Shown piece after piece: positions 31,599 through 42,779 of a stretch of 64,000 bases of DNA. The notes under the pieces were generated by a model. The model was given only the letters and a program-made list of their open reading frames with translations, was not told the origin of the DNA and did not search any database. The stretch is from Chanos chanos. Lineage: Eukaryota; Chordata; Actinopteri; Gonorynchiformes; Chanidae. Within the stretch, counting starts at the first letter, position 1. Each line of letters begins with the position of its first letter. The stretch is from assembly GCF_902362185.1 (NCBI RefSeq), contig NC_044502.1, forward strand, positions 8,889,522-8,953,521, given 5' to 3'. The translations under genes were made by a program, and so were the position numbers.

Positions 31599-34500
31599 CA
31601 CTTCTAAAACCCAGGTACTGCAAGTATCTTGTAAGACATATGTCCAAGCTAAACAAAAACCTGACTTGAACATGCTGGGTTGCCCCTTATTTACTTCACA
31701 AGCAAAGTTAAAATATGACATCAGAAATCAGAGAGGAAATAGTGGTGGATGGTTGACCGACTGCTCTACCTCCTGCCGTGGTAGGGCAGCTCTCTGGTGA
31801 ACCCGGCCCTGTTCGTGTGCTGCTGTGCGGCCTCTCCGTTGCTCTGGGGGGAGGCAGAGGAGGCGCGGCCTTTGTCAGGCTGGAAACCCATCTTTGGCTT
31901 GGTCTCCACGCCGCCAACCTCCTGCACCCGCACGACAACACATATACAAAACACCGACAATCAAAATGGGGCTTTTCCACATCTACCCAGCACTAAGAGG
32001 CTTTCAGCAATGGAGTAATGGACACTATGGAGATAAAAGAAAAATGGAGAGATGGCTGGGAAGAAGATTGCAACACTTGGAACAAGCTAGCTAAACGCTA
32101 GATTAAAGCTGCAAATTCAAAACAGAGGAAAAAGCTTAGCGCTGAATTAACAAATACAACATTAAAATGTCCTACTCTATCCACTTCCTAGTAGCTAAAA
32201 GCAACAGAGCAGAGACAAAAACACCAGTCTCTTCATAGCTTCAAGACCGCCAGACAAGCAAGGGGGTTAAGGCAACAGGTGAAGCAGGATCAGATGGGAG
32301 GAGGAGTTTTAGTATGGAGCTGAGGGCACAGGGTGAAAGCACGGCGGTGGAGGTTCGAGGGCGAGGGCGAGGGCGGACGGAGGAGGGCGTGGCATGCAGC
32401 TGACCTGAGGGGCTTTCGGGACGGGGCCGCCCTTCCTGGGGCTGTAGGGCCGTTCGGGGACGGACACCACAGCGTCTCTGCCGCCCTGGCACGGCCTGCC
32501 CGTCCGCCTGGGCCGTCGCGGCGACCGCGGCTTCTCCACGGGGAGGAAGACTGCGGAGGAGGAAGAGGCGGAGGGAAGAGGGGGGAGGGCCTCCTCGGCC
32601 TCGGGGCCGTCGGGCGAGAACGACACGCTGATGCGGTAGCCGAGGACGTCCTCGTTTTCCATGCGTTTGCGGGCGCGCTCCGCCGCCTCCTGGCTGCCGA
32701 AACGCAGCACGGCCGTGCCCGCGGAGATGCCCAACACTTTGCCTCCGCAGTTATCGGACAGGCGGCGGAGCCTGTTGCTCACACTCTTGGCATCGCGGTG
32801 GGTGGGGAGGTTGTGCACAAATAGGAGGTTGAAACCGGGCTGGGGGGAGCAAAAAGAAATGGACGACTCTGTCTAATCTGTTTCTTTTTTTTTTTTTTTT
32901 CCTCTCTCGTTTTGGCCCTTTCAATTTTGGGTTGACTCATGACTATGCCTGAGACAGGATCTCTCATTGTTGATGTCACTCCATTGTACATACATGCAAG
33001 CATTCAAATGTGTTGCATAAGATCTCTGCTTTAAATAAATATGGGCAACTGCCATGCTAACAAATCCAGAGCCATGGCTTTGAGAGTATAGTGCTCCAAA
33101 CCTGCAGTTAGTAATAAAAAAAAGGCACCATACAGAGATTACACATGGCCTCAGGTCACTATGCAGGGTAACGTACAGCTTTATTAAACTGCACTGGATA
33201 TGCCTTATGGGGGGAAAAACACATGCAATACAAGCCACAGATTTTCTCTATTTCTCTTAATTCCATGCTCTCAAAAAAATAAAATAAATGAACGAAACAA
33301 AAAGACAGAAAAAGCTTTCAGCTGAATGATTACTAAAACATTAGAACTCAATATTTGAACTTGCACACTGCAAACCATACCGATACGTGAGGTTCACCGC
33401 ACTACAGCTCGAGTGTTCGTGGTTATTATTTAACAGCCGTATCAAGCTGCTCTAAGCACAGCCTCATGGAGTTTGAAAATGAACTCCAGGGTGGAGAAGC
33501 TCACCTGAGATTTAACCAGCATTCTGGGAGGCAAGTCACTGACAAAATCCTCGAAGTGCACATGCTGATGTGCGTGCTGCAGCAGGGCAGGAGAAGCTTG
33601 GCTCTTATGTACCAGAATGACTTTAAAGCCGTGGCGATGTCTCAGATCGCTCAGCTCGCTGGCGAAGTTCACGTCGGCTGCAGATAAAATTACACAACTA
33701 AAAATAAAACGAGACGCACCAAACACACACACACACACACGGATATCATACAACCACCACATGTGTTCTAGAGCCTGAATTACGCCCGTTAACCTGGAGA
33801 GGGAAATAAATAAATAAATAAATAAATAAACGCCGTATTCCAGAAGAAGTTAGAAACTCACAGGAAACTACGACGACGGTGGCGGGAGCGGTGTGAGTTT
33901 CGGCGAAGCGGCGTAAGCTCTGGCGCAATTTGTCGTCGGCTGCGTTTTTGGCTGTGGCGTTTATGTGGGCCACCGTCACCTGGACATAAAACAAACAAAA
34001 GTTATCAATCCCATTTCTGTGCTGAGAGACTTTTAGACTGTGTTAATCTTAATTCAAACTCAAGGTCAGTCTCTGAATAATTCAAAAACAGAGAACTTAG
34101 CGACCAGGTTTAACACGAATGCAAACCCAAATGAAACAGTGAGGGGTAAACGCGCAGAAGATACCTGACAGTTATTAAGCTCTTGGATAACTGCCTTGTT
34201 CTCTTTGCTGATGTCACACACACAGATAAACTCAGCTTCTCGGTGACCCTGAAAGAAGCGCTCGCGGAGACGCTCGACCACCGTGGCTGCCGAGCGCCCG
34301 CTGGGCACCGCGCAGTTCTCGATGTCCCAAAACACACCCACGGGCGGTAGGCTTTCCTGAGCGCTACTCTCAGGCGAACCTGTGAAACACAGCACAAACA
34401 CGAAAAGTAAAAACACTTTTAATAAATCTGAAAGCTAGAAAGGGAAATGGCCAATTTGTTAATAAGGGAATAGTTAATAATAACTTAGCAACAGCTGAGA

Positions 34501-35808
34501 GTTTGGGCAAAGGATTTGATAAATGAAATAGCAAACAAAAATTCAAGCTATTCCCACTGAACAAGCTAATACGCTCATCTAACAAATATTTGGTTTCTCT
34601 CTCCTGTTCCCAACAGCAACCTGTTGGGGTTCCCAACAGTAACCAGCAGGGCTTCACATTCAGCAGGCATTGCTAGTCACAACCTCGCTAACTACATCTC
34701 GGCAGTTAGGCTCAACACTGAGCATAAACGCACGCGCACTGACCGAACTTCTGGTTTGGTTTGCCCAGGCTGGATCCTAGTAGGTGCAGGCCGTCTGAGG
34801 GGTTCCCGGACACAACGCAGCCGTTACACAGGGGTATGGGGATGGGAGCAGACTGGTGTTGTGGAGGAGGGATGTTTGGCCACACCTTCTCAGCGTCCAC
34901 TACCATACCTTGGACAGGCTGTTCAGATTTCATACAAATCAGATTAGTCAAGTTGCCAATAACGCATTAAAAAACAATGAACTCACCATATTGAATCGGG
35001 TAGCTAATGCTAAAACTAAAAGGTCTGTTAAACCAACCTTTCGCAGACATTCCTGGCAGCAGTGTGCTCCCTTTAGACAAACCGTGTGCTCAACATTTAG
35101 GTGCAAAGGATTGGAGCAAAGATGTGCTGATGTGAGGTTATCACCATGTGACTGTGGGTGCATCTTCAATCTGATTCTGGGGCTGTAATCTCCAAGGTAG
35201 GGCTGGCAGTGCCCAGAAGATGCCAGGCAGCCACTGTGCACGGAAGCAGAACCTGGCACCAGTTTGGGCAAATTGTGGGTTCCTGGAGCAGAGCTGAAGC
35301 CATGGAGTTGCCTCAGCCCTGTGCAGCAAGGGTGGTGAGAGTGAGAGGCCACCGGCTGTGAGGTAGCCACCGTGGGCAGCTGCAGCTCAAAGCCTGGTGC
35401 CTGGATCTGCCCGTGACAAGTGAGGTGAGGGGTGGAGGAGGAGGAGGAGGATGACTGACAGGTGGCCCGGCCAATGCTGGTGCCCTGGGGCTGGGAGATG
35501 TAAAGAGAGGATAGACCACCACCAACAGTAGTAGCATTGCTGCTACTTCCATCACCAACGTCACTGAAACTGTGACCCCTGTTTTCTTTTGAGCCAGTAC
35601 GGTGCTGGAGGTGTAGGCTGGCCTCACAACGAGCACATACGCTTACTTTGGGACCGCCAAGCTGAGACTGGGGGGGCCTGGGCTCTTGTGGGAGGAGGCA
35701 AGGAGGCGGAACTGGGAGAGGAGCCAGAGGAAAGGACTGAGAGGCACTGTGGTGCAGAGGAGGAGGAGGAACATCTTTCAGCTCCAGTACTGGTTTACGG
35801 CTTTCCAT
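23639..35808 (-). CDS. marf1: Meiosis regulator and mRNA stability factor 1 (NYN ribonuclease, RRM and LOTUS domains)
   Basis: Twenty-four coding exons join in phase to 1744 residues (human about 1742). From 5' to 3': 35808-35038, 34918-34744, 34379-34165, 33979-33862, 33677-33505, 32839-32405, 31921-31770, 31476-31336, 30677-30491, 30285-30107, 29818-29738, 29611-29375, 29236-29117, 28775-28594, 27961-27741, 27512-27370, 27212-27079, 26930-26728, 26528-26301, 25801-25568, 25277-25053, 24886-24826, 24511-24404, 24150-23639. Domains: a Ser/Pro-rich N-terminus; the NYN nuclease (about 328-460; [10 protein letters not shown] and [17 protein letters not shown] carry the acidic residues); RRM1 (about 487-560); RRM2 (about 757-836); and a run of LOTUS/OST-HTH modules (about 850-1540), with the repeated FIPxYHHHF motif. 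The tail ends [14 protein letters not shown]. In mammals MARF1 cleaves or destabilises mRNAs with decapping factors in P-bodies and is needed for oocyte meiosis. The start at 35808 ([13 protein letters not shown]) matches an internal Met of the human protein, so an N-terminal extension in upstream exons is possible. Confidence 0.95.
26538..26566 (-). repeat. (GA)n microsatellite within a marf1 splice acceptor
   Basis: On the minus strand this reads as a CT run ending about ten bases before the AG acceptor of the marf1 exon at 26528, so it is its pyrimidine tract. Confidence 0.9.
27970..28002 (-). repeat. (CA)n microsatellite just upstream of a marf1 acceptor
   Basis: A TG run on the transcribed strand, ending nine bases before the exon boundary at 27961. 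Confidence 0.9.
29349..29374 (-). repeat. (CA)n microsatellite forming a marf1 splice donor
   Basis: The marf1 exon 29611-29375 ends in AG and the intron begins directly with the GTGTGT run, so the donor site itself is repeat sequence rather than the usual GTAAGT. Confidence 0.9.
30293..30334 (-). repeat. (CA)n / CACG microsatellite upstream of a marf1 acceptor
   Basis: A TG-type run on the transcribed strand that stops seven bases before the exon boundary at 30285 (intron end AATTTAG). Confidence 0.9.
31203..31243 (+). repeat. (GT)n microsatellite
   Basis: GT repeat with one interruption in a marf1 intron. Confidence 0.9.
31563..31595 (+). repeat. (CA)n microsatellite
   Basis: Uninterrupted CA repeat of about 16 units in the marf1 intron between exons 31770-31921 and 31336-31476. 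Confidence 0.9.
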
Positions 35809-36711
35809 GTGATTGTTCTGAAGGGACAGAAACACAGAGCGTCAAATGAAAAGACTGTTCCCCTGAAGTGATATTAACCTAAAACAAGAAAAAAAAATTG
35901 CAAGTCTTTGTATAGCCGTGGTCTTGTGACAGAATCAGTGATGTTGTTCAAATATATATGAACACGTAAAAATGTATATTCGCAGACAAAAAAAAAAAAA
36001 AAAAAAAGTACATTTTTGACGAGCGGTTATGCCAAAGTGCGACTGTATTTTGTAACTTATGTTTTTTCTTGATGAGAAAGAGAGAGATGATAAAGGGAGA
36101 GAGTTTGTTGACCCTAGACAGACAGTTTGTTACCCTAGTACTGAGTGAAGAAGGAACCAGCTAGAACCAGAGAGTCAGTTAACCAGTGTTGATTACGAAA
36201 ACGTCTAAGGGCACAAAGAGAGAAAAGCAGCATCTGTCTTCAGCAAAGTCCTCGCAAAAAAAGCAGACAAACCAGTCCGTCTTACTCGCCCCTTCAAACA
36301 TTCTGTACAAAATCTGGTTATGAAACACACGTTCCTGTAACCATCCCTGTACATACAGGACCATCAGACTTGGACGGGTGCTGCTGATGAGTCTATTCAT
36401 GCGTCATGTTCATCTGAACCGTCGTCATGTTCATCTGAACCACTGCATGGACTCAAGACAAAGCACAGCTCCCTCGACTGGTCTACAGTTCTTCAGCCTT
36501 TCCAAAAGGTCATCGCGAGTATGATAATTACCGCAACCTTTACTTATGCGCATGCTTTGAGATGCAGTTAAATATATTTGAAAGGCATCATATAAACCGT
36601 TTTTCAAACTGTAGAAGGGAGAGGATGCAGTAATTGTACGGGTCTTAAGGCCAAGAAACCCTCTGGCTAAGGAGAAAAGACGAGAACTTACCTACATGTG
36701 ACTCAGAATGG

Positions 36712-36898
36712 GGATCATACTACAGATATCATAAATACCACGCATCACACAGGGATAACGCTACAGATATCATAAATACCACGTATCACACGGGGATAAT
36801 ACTACAGATATCATAAATACCACGCATCACACGGGGATAATACTACAGATATCATAAATACTACGTATCATAAATACCACGTTTCATAAATACCACGG
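36712..36898. repeat. 41-bp minisatellite decaying into a 17-bp repeat
   Basis: The motif TACAGATATCATAAATAC recurs at 36721, 36762, 36803 and 36844, exactly 41 bases apart each time. The last unit runs into two shorter units of CATAAATACCACG about 17 bases apart. It lies in the 5' noncoding part of marf1. Confidence 0.92.
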
Positions 36899-36949
36899 TG
36901 TTGTCTGATTAGATTTACAAAGTCTTATCACTATTTCATTAAAAAATTT

Positions 36950-37256
36950 TAAATGGCGGCAGACGTGATAGGGATGGAATCGACATGACCATCTTTCAGT
37001 TGCAGTGCCTCTCTGTACCTTCTTTGTACTTTTTTGGTATTACAGGTTTTATCTATCTTTTTAGGTTTTTCGGTATTTTTTACTGTACGTTTTGATCATT
37101 ATGTTCTTGCATATGTTTCTTGTTCCCTGTAGCTGTCTTACCCTGTCTCTTATGTATGTAGAATGTTTCCTCTCTATGGATGCAGCATGGGAGGAAGCCC
37201 AAACCAAATCTCCTACAATGTGGGACAATAAAGTGAATCTTGAATCTTGAGATTGC
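36950..37256 (+). mobile_element. Probable 3' end of a LINE-type retrotransposon
   Basis: The segment ends TGGGACAATAAAG followed by the short tandem tail TGAATCTTGAATCTTGA. Fish non-LTR elements often end this way: a GGGACAATAAA box and then a few short repeats. No reverse transcriptase frame is present, so it would be a strongly 5'-truncated copy. The left border is a guess, and the family cannot be named safely. Confidence 0.4.
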
Positions 37257-38415
37257 AGCTTTGTAAGTGGATATTGTGATTGTGCTGTGATTGTAAAAGA
37301 ACATTTTGGAAGAAAAAGGGAGAGTACCACATATAACAACATGTCTATTTACAAACAAGTAGACTTAATACAGTTGCACTATGTTATTCCGCCAGGACTT
37401 CATAGAGAGAATGCATACACTTAATGGGAAAGATGTCCGTCACATATTTATCAGTCGAACGTCACATATAAACACCTGGGGTTAGGAATAAAACCCAATT
37501 AAATAATTATGGTCGCAGCTAACGCACATTTACCTGATGTTGGTTCAGTGATGAGATTTGTTCGGAGGAGAAGCACTCGGTGAGTTTCCACAGCGTGGAT
37601 GGCGCTACTTTTTCTGAGCGATCGATCCATAGGAATGGTCTTGCACTACAAACCGACCTTTCCTTTCCCAATGCTTCCATAATACAACCTTTCGGAGCGT
37701 CTGATCATTATCTCACCAGCTTTCGTTCTCATATTTCCTTAAGAGACAGAAAAACACAAAGAATCAGGAGCAACCCTTCTTGTTACGTAGATGTGTTACG
37801 TTTGCTCGCTGGACTAGTTATCAAACCTTACTGATTATCAAACCTAATTGAACACAAGACGAGCACCTCCACTAAATGCCCTGACACACGAAATCTTAAC
37901 GAGCTAGCATAATTATCTGCCTGGCTATTTTTTACAAGTCAAATGACCATTCTGCTAAGCTAATTGTGCGTGAAAATATACATTGTAAAGCTGCACAGCT
38001 CAAACACAAGACATGTACCTAAAACAACAGATCATCTTCGAGTTTCAGTATTAGAGATATACCTGACCTTACAACCCCTTCTAGCCAGCAAACAAGTTGC
38101 AGCATAACAGTAACACCGTCAGTCAAGCTAGCTAAGCATTGTTTGATGACTACAGAACAGAGCATGTCACAAAAGATAATTACGTCTAACAGACTTAATG
38201 GCTAGACTTCAAACTGAATTCGGATAGCATGCGATCCATTGGCAGAAAGCGAACAGTTACAAAATGTTCTTCCCCTGCTTTGTTGGTTGTAGTTAGCCAA
38301 CGCTAGCAAGACAACGCAGTTTGGTTAGCTAGCGAACAGGTAAGTATTTGACTTAACTGGTTGACAGAATGACCAAAACTTCGGACGATTAGTAAGACCA
38401 CACACGAAAATTTAC

Positions 38416-38600
38416 CATTCTTCATTGAGCTTGCAGTCCTTCGTATCTCTTCTTACCTTCCTTCCATTCTCCCCTACCTCTTGCACTTTTGCTTGCTGAT
38501 AAGCTTCTCCTCTGGGGTCGCCTTGGAAACCAGAGACATTTTGCAAAGTAGGTTACGTCTACCACAAACACAATCGCAGCTGTCGCAAAAGACCTGCCCT
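38416..38600 (-). other. Possible noncoding first exon of marf1
   Basis: A minus-strand stretch with GC content above its surroundings ends at a donor-like site (AATG/GTAAAT) at 38416. It could hold the 5' UTR. It also keeps an open frame, but without similarity to MARF1. The upper border is approximate. Confidence 0.35.
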
Positions 38601-38620
38601 TTCCTGAGCCAAAAAATCTC

Positions 38621-39194
38621 ATTTGTCACAGCATAAATCATCTCGAACCAAGCCGATGGAATCTGAGATATGTTTACACCATTATACAATTAGCGCGACC
38701 ACTTCATCTGCTTGGACTTCTCAATTTACAAGTGATTGCGCGACGTTTGTGGCTTTTTTATATTCATTAAGATTGTTTAGAAGACTTTGGTTTCAAAATT
38801 ATCCCAAGGCAATCTTATAGTGATGTGATTTTTTTTTAAAGAAAATACATGCATTCAGCTAAATATAGTTTCAGCCTCCAGTTTGAAGACTTTCTCTTTC
38901 ATTTTAATTGTTCCATTCTGATTGTAGCTTTCCAAAGCACAGCACACTTGCCGGCACTTAAGCACTGTAATACTGCCTATGCTGTTTGAATAGTTATTCT
39001 GTATCGAGGTTTGGAAGTGGCAAATACATAAGAGCTTAAGACCTTTCCGAATTATATCTCACAGAGTTCTGAGTGACCGCCCCTCTAAAAGCTTTCTGGA
39101 GATGTTCTTCTTTAGCCCCCTGAACATTTCCATACATGATATTGTCAACATGCCAAAGTACTGTACAGAACACATTCTAATTCATTAAGTAATT

Positions 39195-39225
<31 letters not shown>

Positions 39226-40800
39226 ATGCCTTTTAAGGCATAAAATACAACAATGCATTATTTGATTACTATTATTTTTATTTGTGCAAAATAAGGGATT
39301 ATGACAAGACCTTAACAAAGAATGAAATACATGCACAGGTTGGGTTCTTCCCCAAAGGCTTGAAGTATCACATCTATTCAAACTACGGCCATGATTCAAT
39401 CAACATATTTCAAGATGAGTGAGGTTTCTTGAAATCTCTATGTAACATAGACCTTTTCCCCCTTCCTCTAACCAGCCACTTGCAGCAATGAATTTGCACT
39501 CACTCTTGCCACTCACCCAAAGCAGGTCATTCAATTTCTCATTCAATGGGACTATGCTATTTAACTACAAATGATTGAATCAAGGCCTCTGACACTAAAT
39601 ATCAACAACTTTTGGGTAATATATAAATGTGTTTGTAAAGAGGAAATAATTATGAGTAAGGGGGAAAAAAAAGTTCTTGATAAACAAGTTTGATAAACAA
39701 CTAAATCTAATTCAAAAGATTAATTTAAAAGATGTGATTTATACATGATTTCCCTCAAGGTTCTGATCCCAAATACATAAAAACAAAAACAAAACAAAAA
39801 AAACAAAACATCTCTTCTTTGTGAAGGAGCAGTGGACCTGCATTTTAAAGGCCTTTCAATGTTAAAGATACTAATCTAGTTCCGTTAAAGTGGTCACAAT
39901 ATATTCGAGAATTGGACAAAAATGTGTTACTCTTCACAAAAAAATAGTTTTGCATGTAACATTTACACATTAGTGTACAGCAGAACTTTCACAATACAGT
40001 GTCATTAGCTATAACATGATCTTGGTGTTTTTCAAAATAGGAACATTTTTCAAGATTCCGCAACATCACGTGTGAATATTCACACCGGGTCAGTTTTAAT
40101 GCTATGTTAATCCAAACACTGTGTCAAATTTTCCTCTCCAACACGAGAGGAATTTTAGTAGACACCAGTGAAGGGGGGGAAAAAGTTAGGACAACTGAGT
40201 CACAGGGTAAATGCAGCAAAAAGCAAGCATACACATAGGAAAACATATTTATAATACAGTTATAGTGAGTCTTCCACTTAACAATATATCCAGCTACAAT
40301 ATACAAACAGTGTACTGTACAATCCTCACTGAACAGCACTTTTTACGTCTCTGGAGATGGGGGGGGGGGGGGGTCCCACTTTGGAGTGAAAGAAATTTTA
40401 TCAGTTTTCTTTTTTTTTTTTTGCCCTGTTTTCAGTTTAGAGCAGATTGTTAACACTATGACTATTGCTCCCTGTCTGAACCCATGCATTCTATTAACGA
40501 GTTACCAAAGCACCTAACCAGCCTTTCTCTCCAACTACAAGTCTACAGTGTGTGCAGAGGTAATACTGAAATCATCTGGTAAGTGTTATTGGGCTGAACT
40601 GAAGATCACTGGCAAGGGAGATTGTTGTGTTTTTGTTACTGAACAGTGGGCAAGCACTACAGGCCTCAATCTCTTCCTCTGAGTCACACACACACACACA
40701 CAGATGCTCCTGTTTAGAAGCAATGAGAGCAGTGATGTATGACTAATATGGAATGTCAAAGGCTAATCAGACGACTGCCCTCTACGCAGCCAGCGCGGAA
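38621..40800. other. Intergenic region, probable zinc-finger 3' UTR
   Basis: AT-rich with no recognisable protein. It contains a TA run (about 39195-39219), an A/C-rich stretch (39778-39810), a 15-base G run (40359-40373) and a poly-T run (40410-40421). The right part is probably the 3' UTR of the zinc-finger gene on the minus strand. AATAAA read on the minus strand occurs at 39287-39292, but whether it is used is unknown. Confidence 0.45.
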
Positions 40801-42779
40801 CTAGCCCAAGCTATTCCCGCCGACGGACAGCCTTCCGTCACCGTTATGTATTCTCTGATGTCTTTTCAGCTCTCCTGACCTAAAGAAATTCTTTCCGCAC
40901 TGAGCGCAGTGGAAAGGCCTTTCTCCAGTATGGATGCTCTGGTGACCTTTTAGACGTTCTAGTCTTGAAAAGCTCTTGTCACATTGGTTGCAGTGATAAG
41001 GCTTTTCGCCAGTGTGTATTCTCCGGTGCTCTTTTAAGTGTCCGGATTCTGAGAAACTTTTACCACACTGATAGCACTGGTAAGGCCTTTCCCCAGTATG
41101 CGTTCTCTGGTGCCTTTTGAGATCCCCTGCTCTAAAGAAACACTTTTCACACAAGGTACACCGGTGAGGCCTCTCCCCTGTGTGAATCCTCTGGTGACCC
41201 TTCAAATGTCCTGAATCGGCAAATGTCTTACCGCACTGAGGGCATTTATAAGGCCTCTCTCCACTGTGTATTCTCAGATGCCTCTTCAGGTCACCTGATC
41301 TGAAAAAACGCTTTGCGCACTGAGGGCACTGGTAAGGCCGCTCCCCCGTATGCATTCTCTGGTGCTGTTTTAAATGTCCTGAATCGGAAAAACTTTTACC
41401 GCACTGAAGGCAGTGATAAGGCCTCTCACCAGTATGTATTCTCTCGTGTCTCTTTAGATCTCCTGACGAGGGGAAACTTTTCCCACACTGAAAGCAAGGA
41501 TATGGTCTCTCACCGCTATGTATTCTCTGATGTCTCTTTATGTCTGTTAATCTAAAGTTTTTGCCACACTGAGGACAGTTGTAAGGCCTGTCTGCTGAGG
41601 GTTGATTCCGCGGTTTGGGTGGCACAGGTATAGACGCAGGCTTCACTCCACCACAGCAAGAACTGAGGCTGTCTCCTGTTTGTTGTTGAAGGTGCTGAGC
41701 TGATTAAATAAAATAATAATAAGTTATAGTTAGTGCAATAAATACTCCATCTTCTGAAGAAAGTATTCGATATTTTGCACATGAATAGCATCAGTTTGTT
41801 CTTGTTTTGTGTATGAAATTAGTCATACACCATAATTATGTGACTGAAATCTGAGTTTACCAGAAACACCGCCAACTGATCCACGGACTGACTGCATCAT
41901 CACTTGCAAACAGACTGTTAATCACTGATTATTAGTCTTTAACCTTTTTTGTAATTAGGTGTAACAGATTGTCGATTAGTGAATACATTGCAGTGCATTG
42001 CCTCATCAAGTTTTACAGCAATAGGGCTTAAGAGTTCAGATAAAGTAATGTGCGGCTTCATATTTTTGTAGATAAAACAACTCTTGCAAAACAGATTTAG
42101 CCGAAATATCAAACATACACTTAGCAGAGATCTCGAGCGCAAAATGCGTCGAACGTGTTCCAGAAGTGCACTCACCAAAATGAAAGAAATCTTCAACGTC
42201 CTCGTCTTCCTCCTCTTTGACTTTTATGCTCTGCCCCAAAGAATGGCCGTAGTGAGGATAATGCCCAGCACCCCGTGGTCCTGTGGGTATAAATTTAGTG
42301 CTAGAGGAAAGAGCCTGGTTGAGTTTGTTCCCGTAGTCCTAAAACATAGAGGGTGGAAGGATCACTGCTTTAGCTAGCTAGCTAACTAACACACACGGAC
42401 ATTTTGAGGATCTCGGGCTTGTTGGGCGAAGGAAATGGTAGTTGGCTAATTTAGCCACCTACCGTGCACGACATATGGAAATCGCCAGGGTTAACGTAAC
42501 GAGGTCCATCAAAAGGATAATCTAACTAGGGCGTGATTAGCTACCGTGAACCGGTTTTTCTGTATTCTCTCATACGATTCATTTGTCCATATGTTTGAGC
42601 TCGGTGCCGCTAGCTTAACTAACTAGCTAACCTAGCTAACCAGCTAAATTAGCAAGGCAGCTAACACACCATGCTCTTAAATTCGAAATTACTCTCGAAA
42701 TGGTCAAGTATCTGGCTCCCAAAACCAATTCTTCGACAACACACATGACTTATCCAACAACATAACTCACCATATCCAT
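40801..42779 (-). CDS. C2H2 zinc-finger protein with nine fingers
   Basis: Proposed exons 42779-42771, 42338-42176 and 41699-40801 join in phase to 356 residues. The N-terminal part has an acidic stretch (IKVKEEEDEDVEDFFHFG, about 40-57) of a type common in fish C2H2 factors; there is no KRAB or BTB domain. Fingers fill about residues 97-345, joined by TGERP-type linkers, and the protein ends soon after. Finger 1 has 11 instead of 12 residues between its second Cys and first His and may fold poorly. Fingers alternate two helix types, around SGDLKRH and SGHLKQH, which implies internal duplication and a repetitive DNA target. It is likely a nuclear DNA-binding regulator; the target is unknown and the orthologue unclear. 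The MDM first exon is inferred from phase and donor; an alternative donor at about 42460 would give MSCT instead. Confidence 0.8.

Larger units (their letters stand above)
35818..38620 (-). other. Upstream noncoding part of marf1 (5' exons and introns)
   Basis: No certain coding exon. Possible noncoding 5' exons end at donor-like sites at 38416 (AATG/GTAAAT), about 37534 (CATCAG/GTAAAT) and about 36694 (TGTAG/GTAAGT), all on the minus strand. The interval also holds a 41-bp minisatellite and a LINE-like 3' end. The transcription start is most likely near 38.5-38.6 kb. These calls rest on splice-site appearance only. Confidence 0.4.

Noticed and set aside
32333-32824. 163-codon plus-strand frame rich in Gly and Arg
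   Set aside because: Shadow of the GC-rich marf1 RRM1 exon on the other strand.
36286-36346. Minus-strand exon-like stretch reading GWLQERVF, reminiscent of the GWLQ near the mammalian MARF1 N-terminus
   Set aside because: Splicing it to the exon at 35817 puts the GWLQ frame out of phase with [13 protein letters not shown], so it cannot encode the N-terminus in that frame. The likeness is four residues only.
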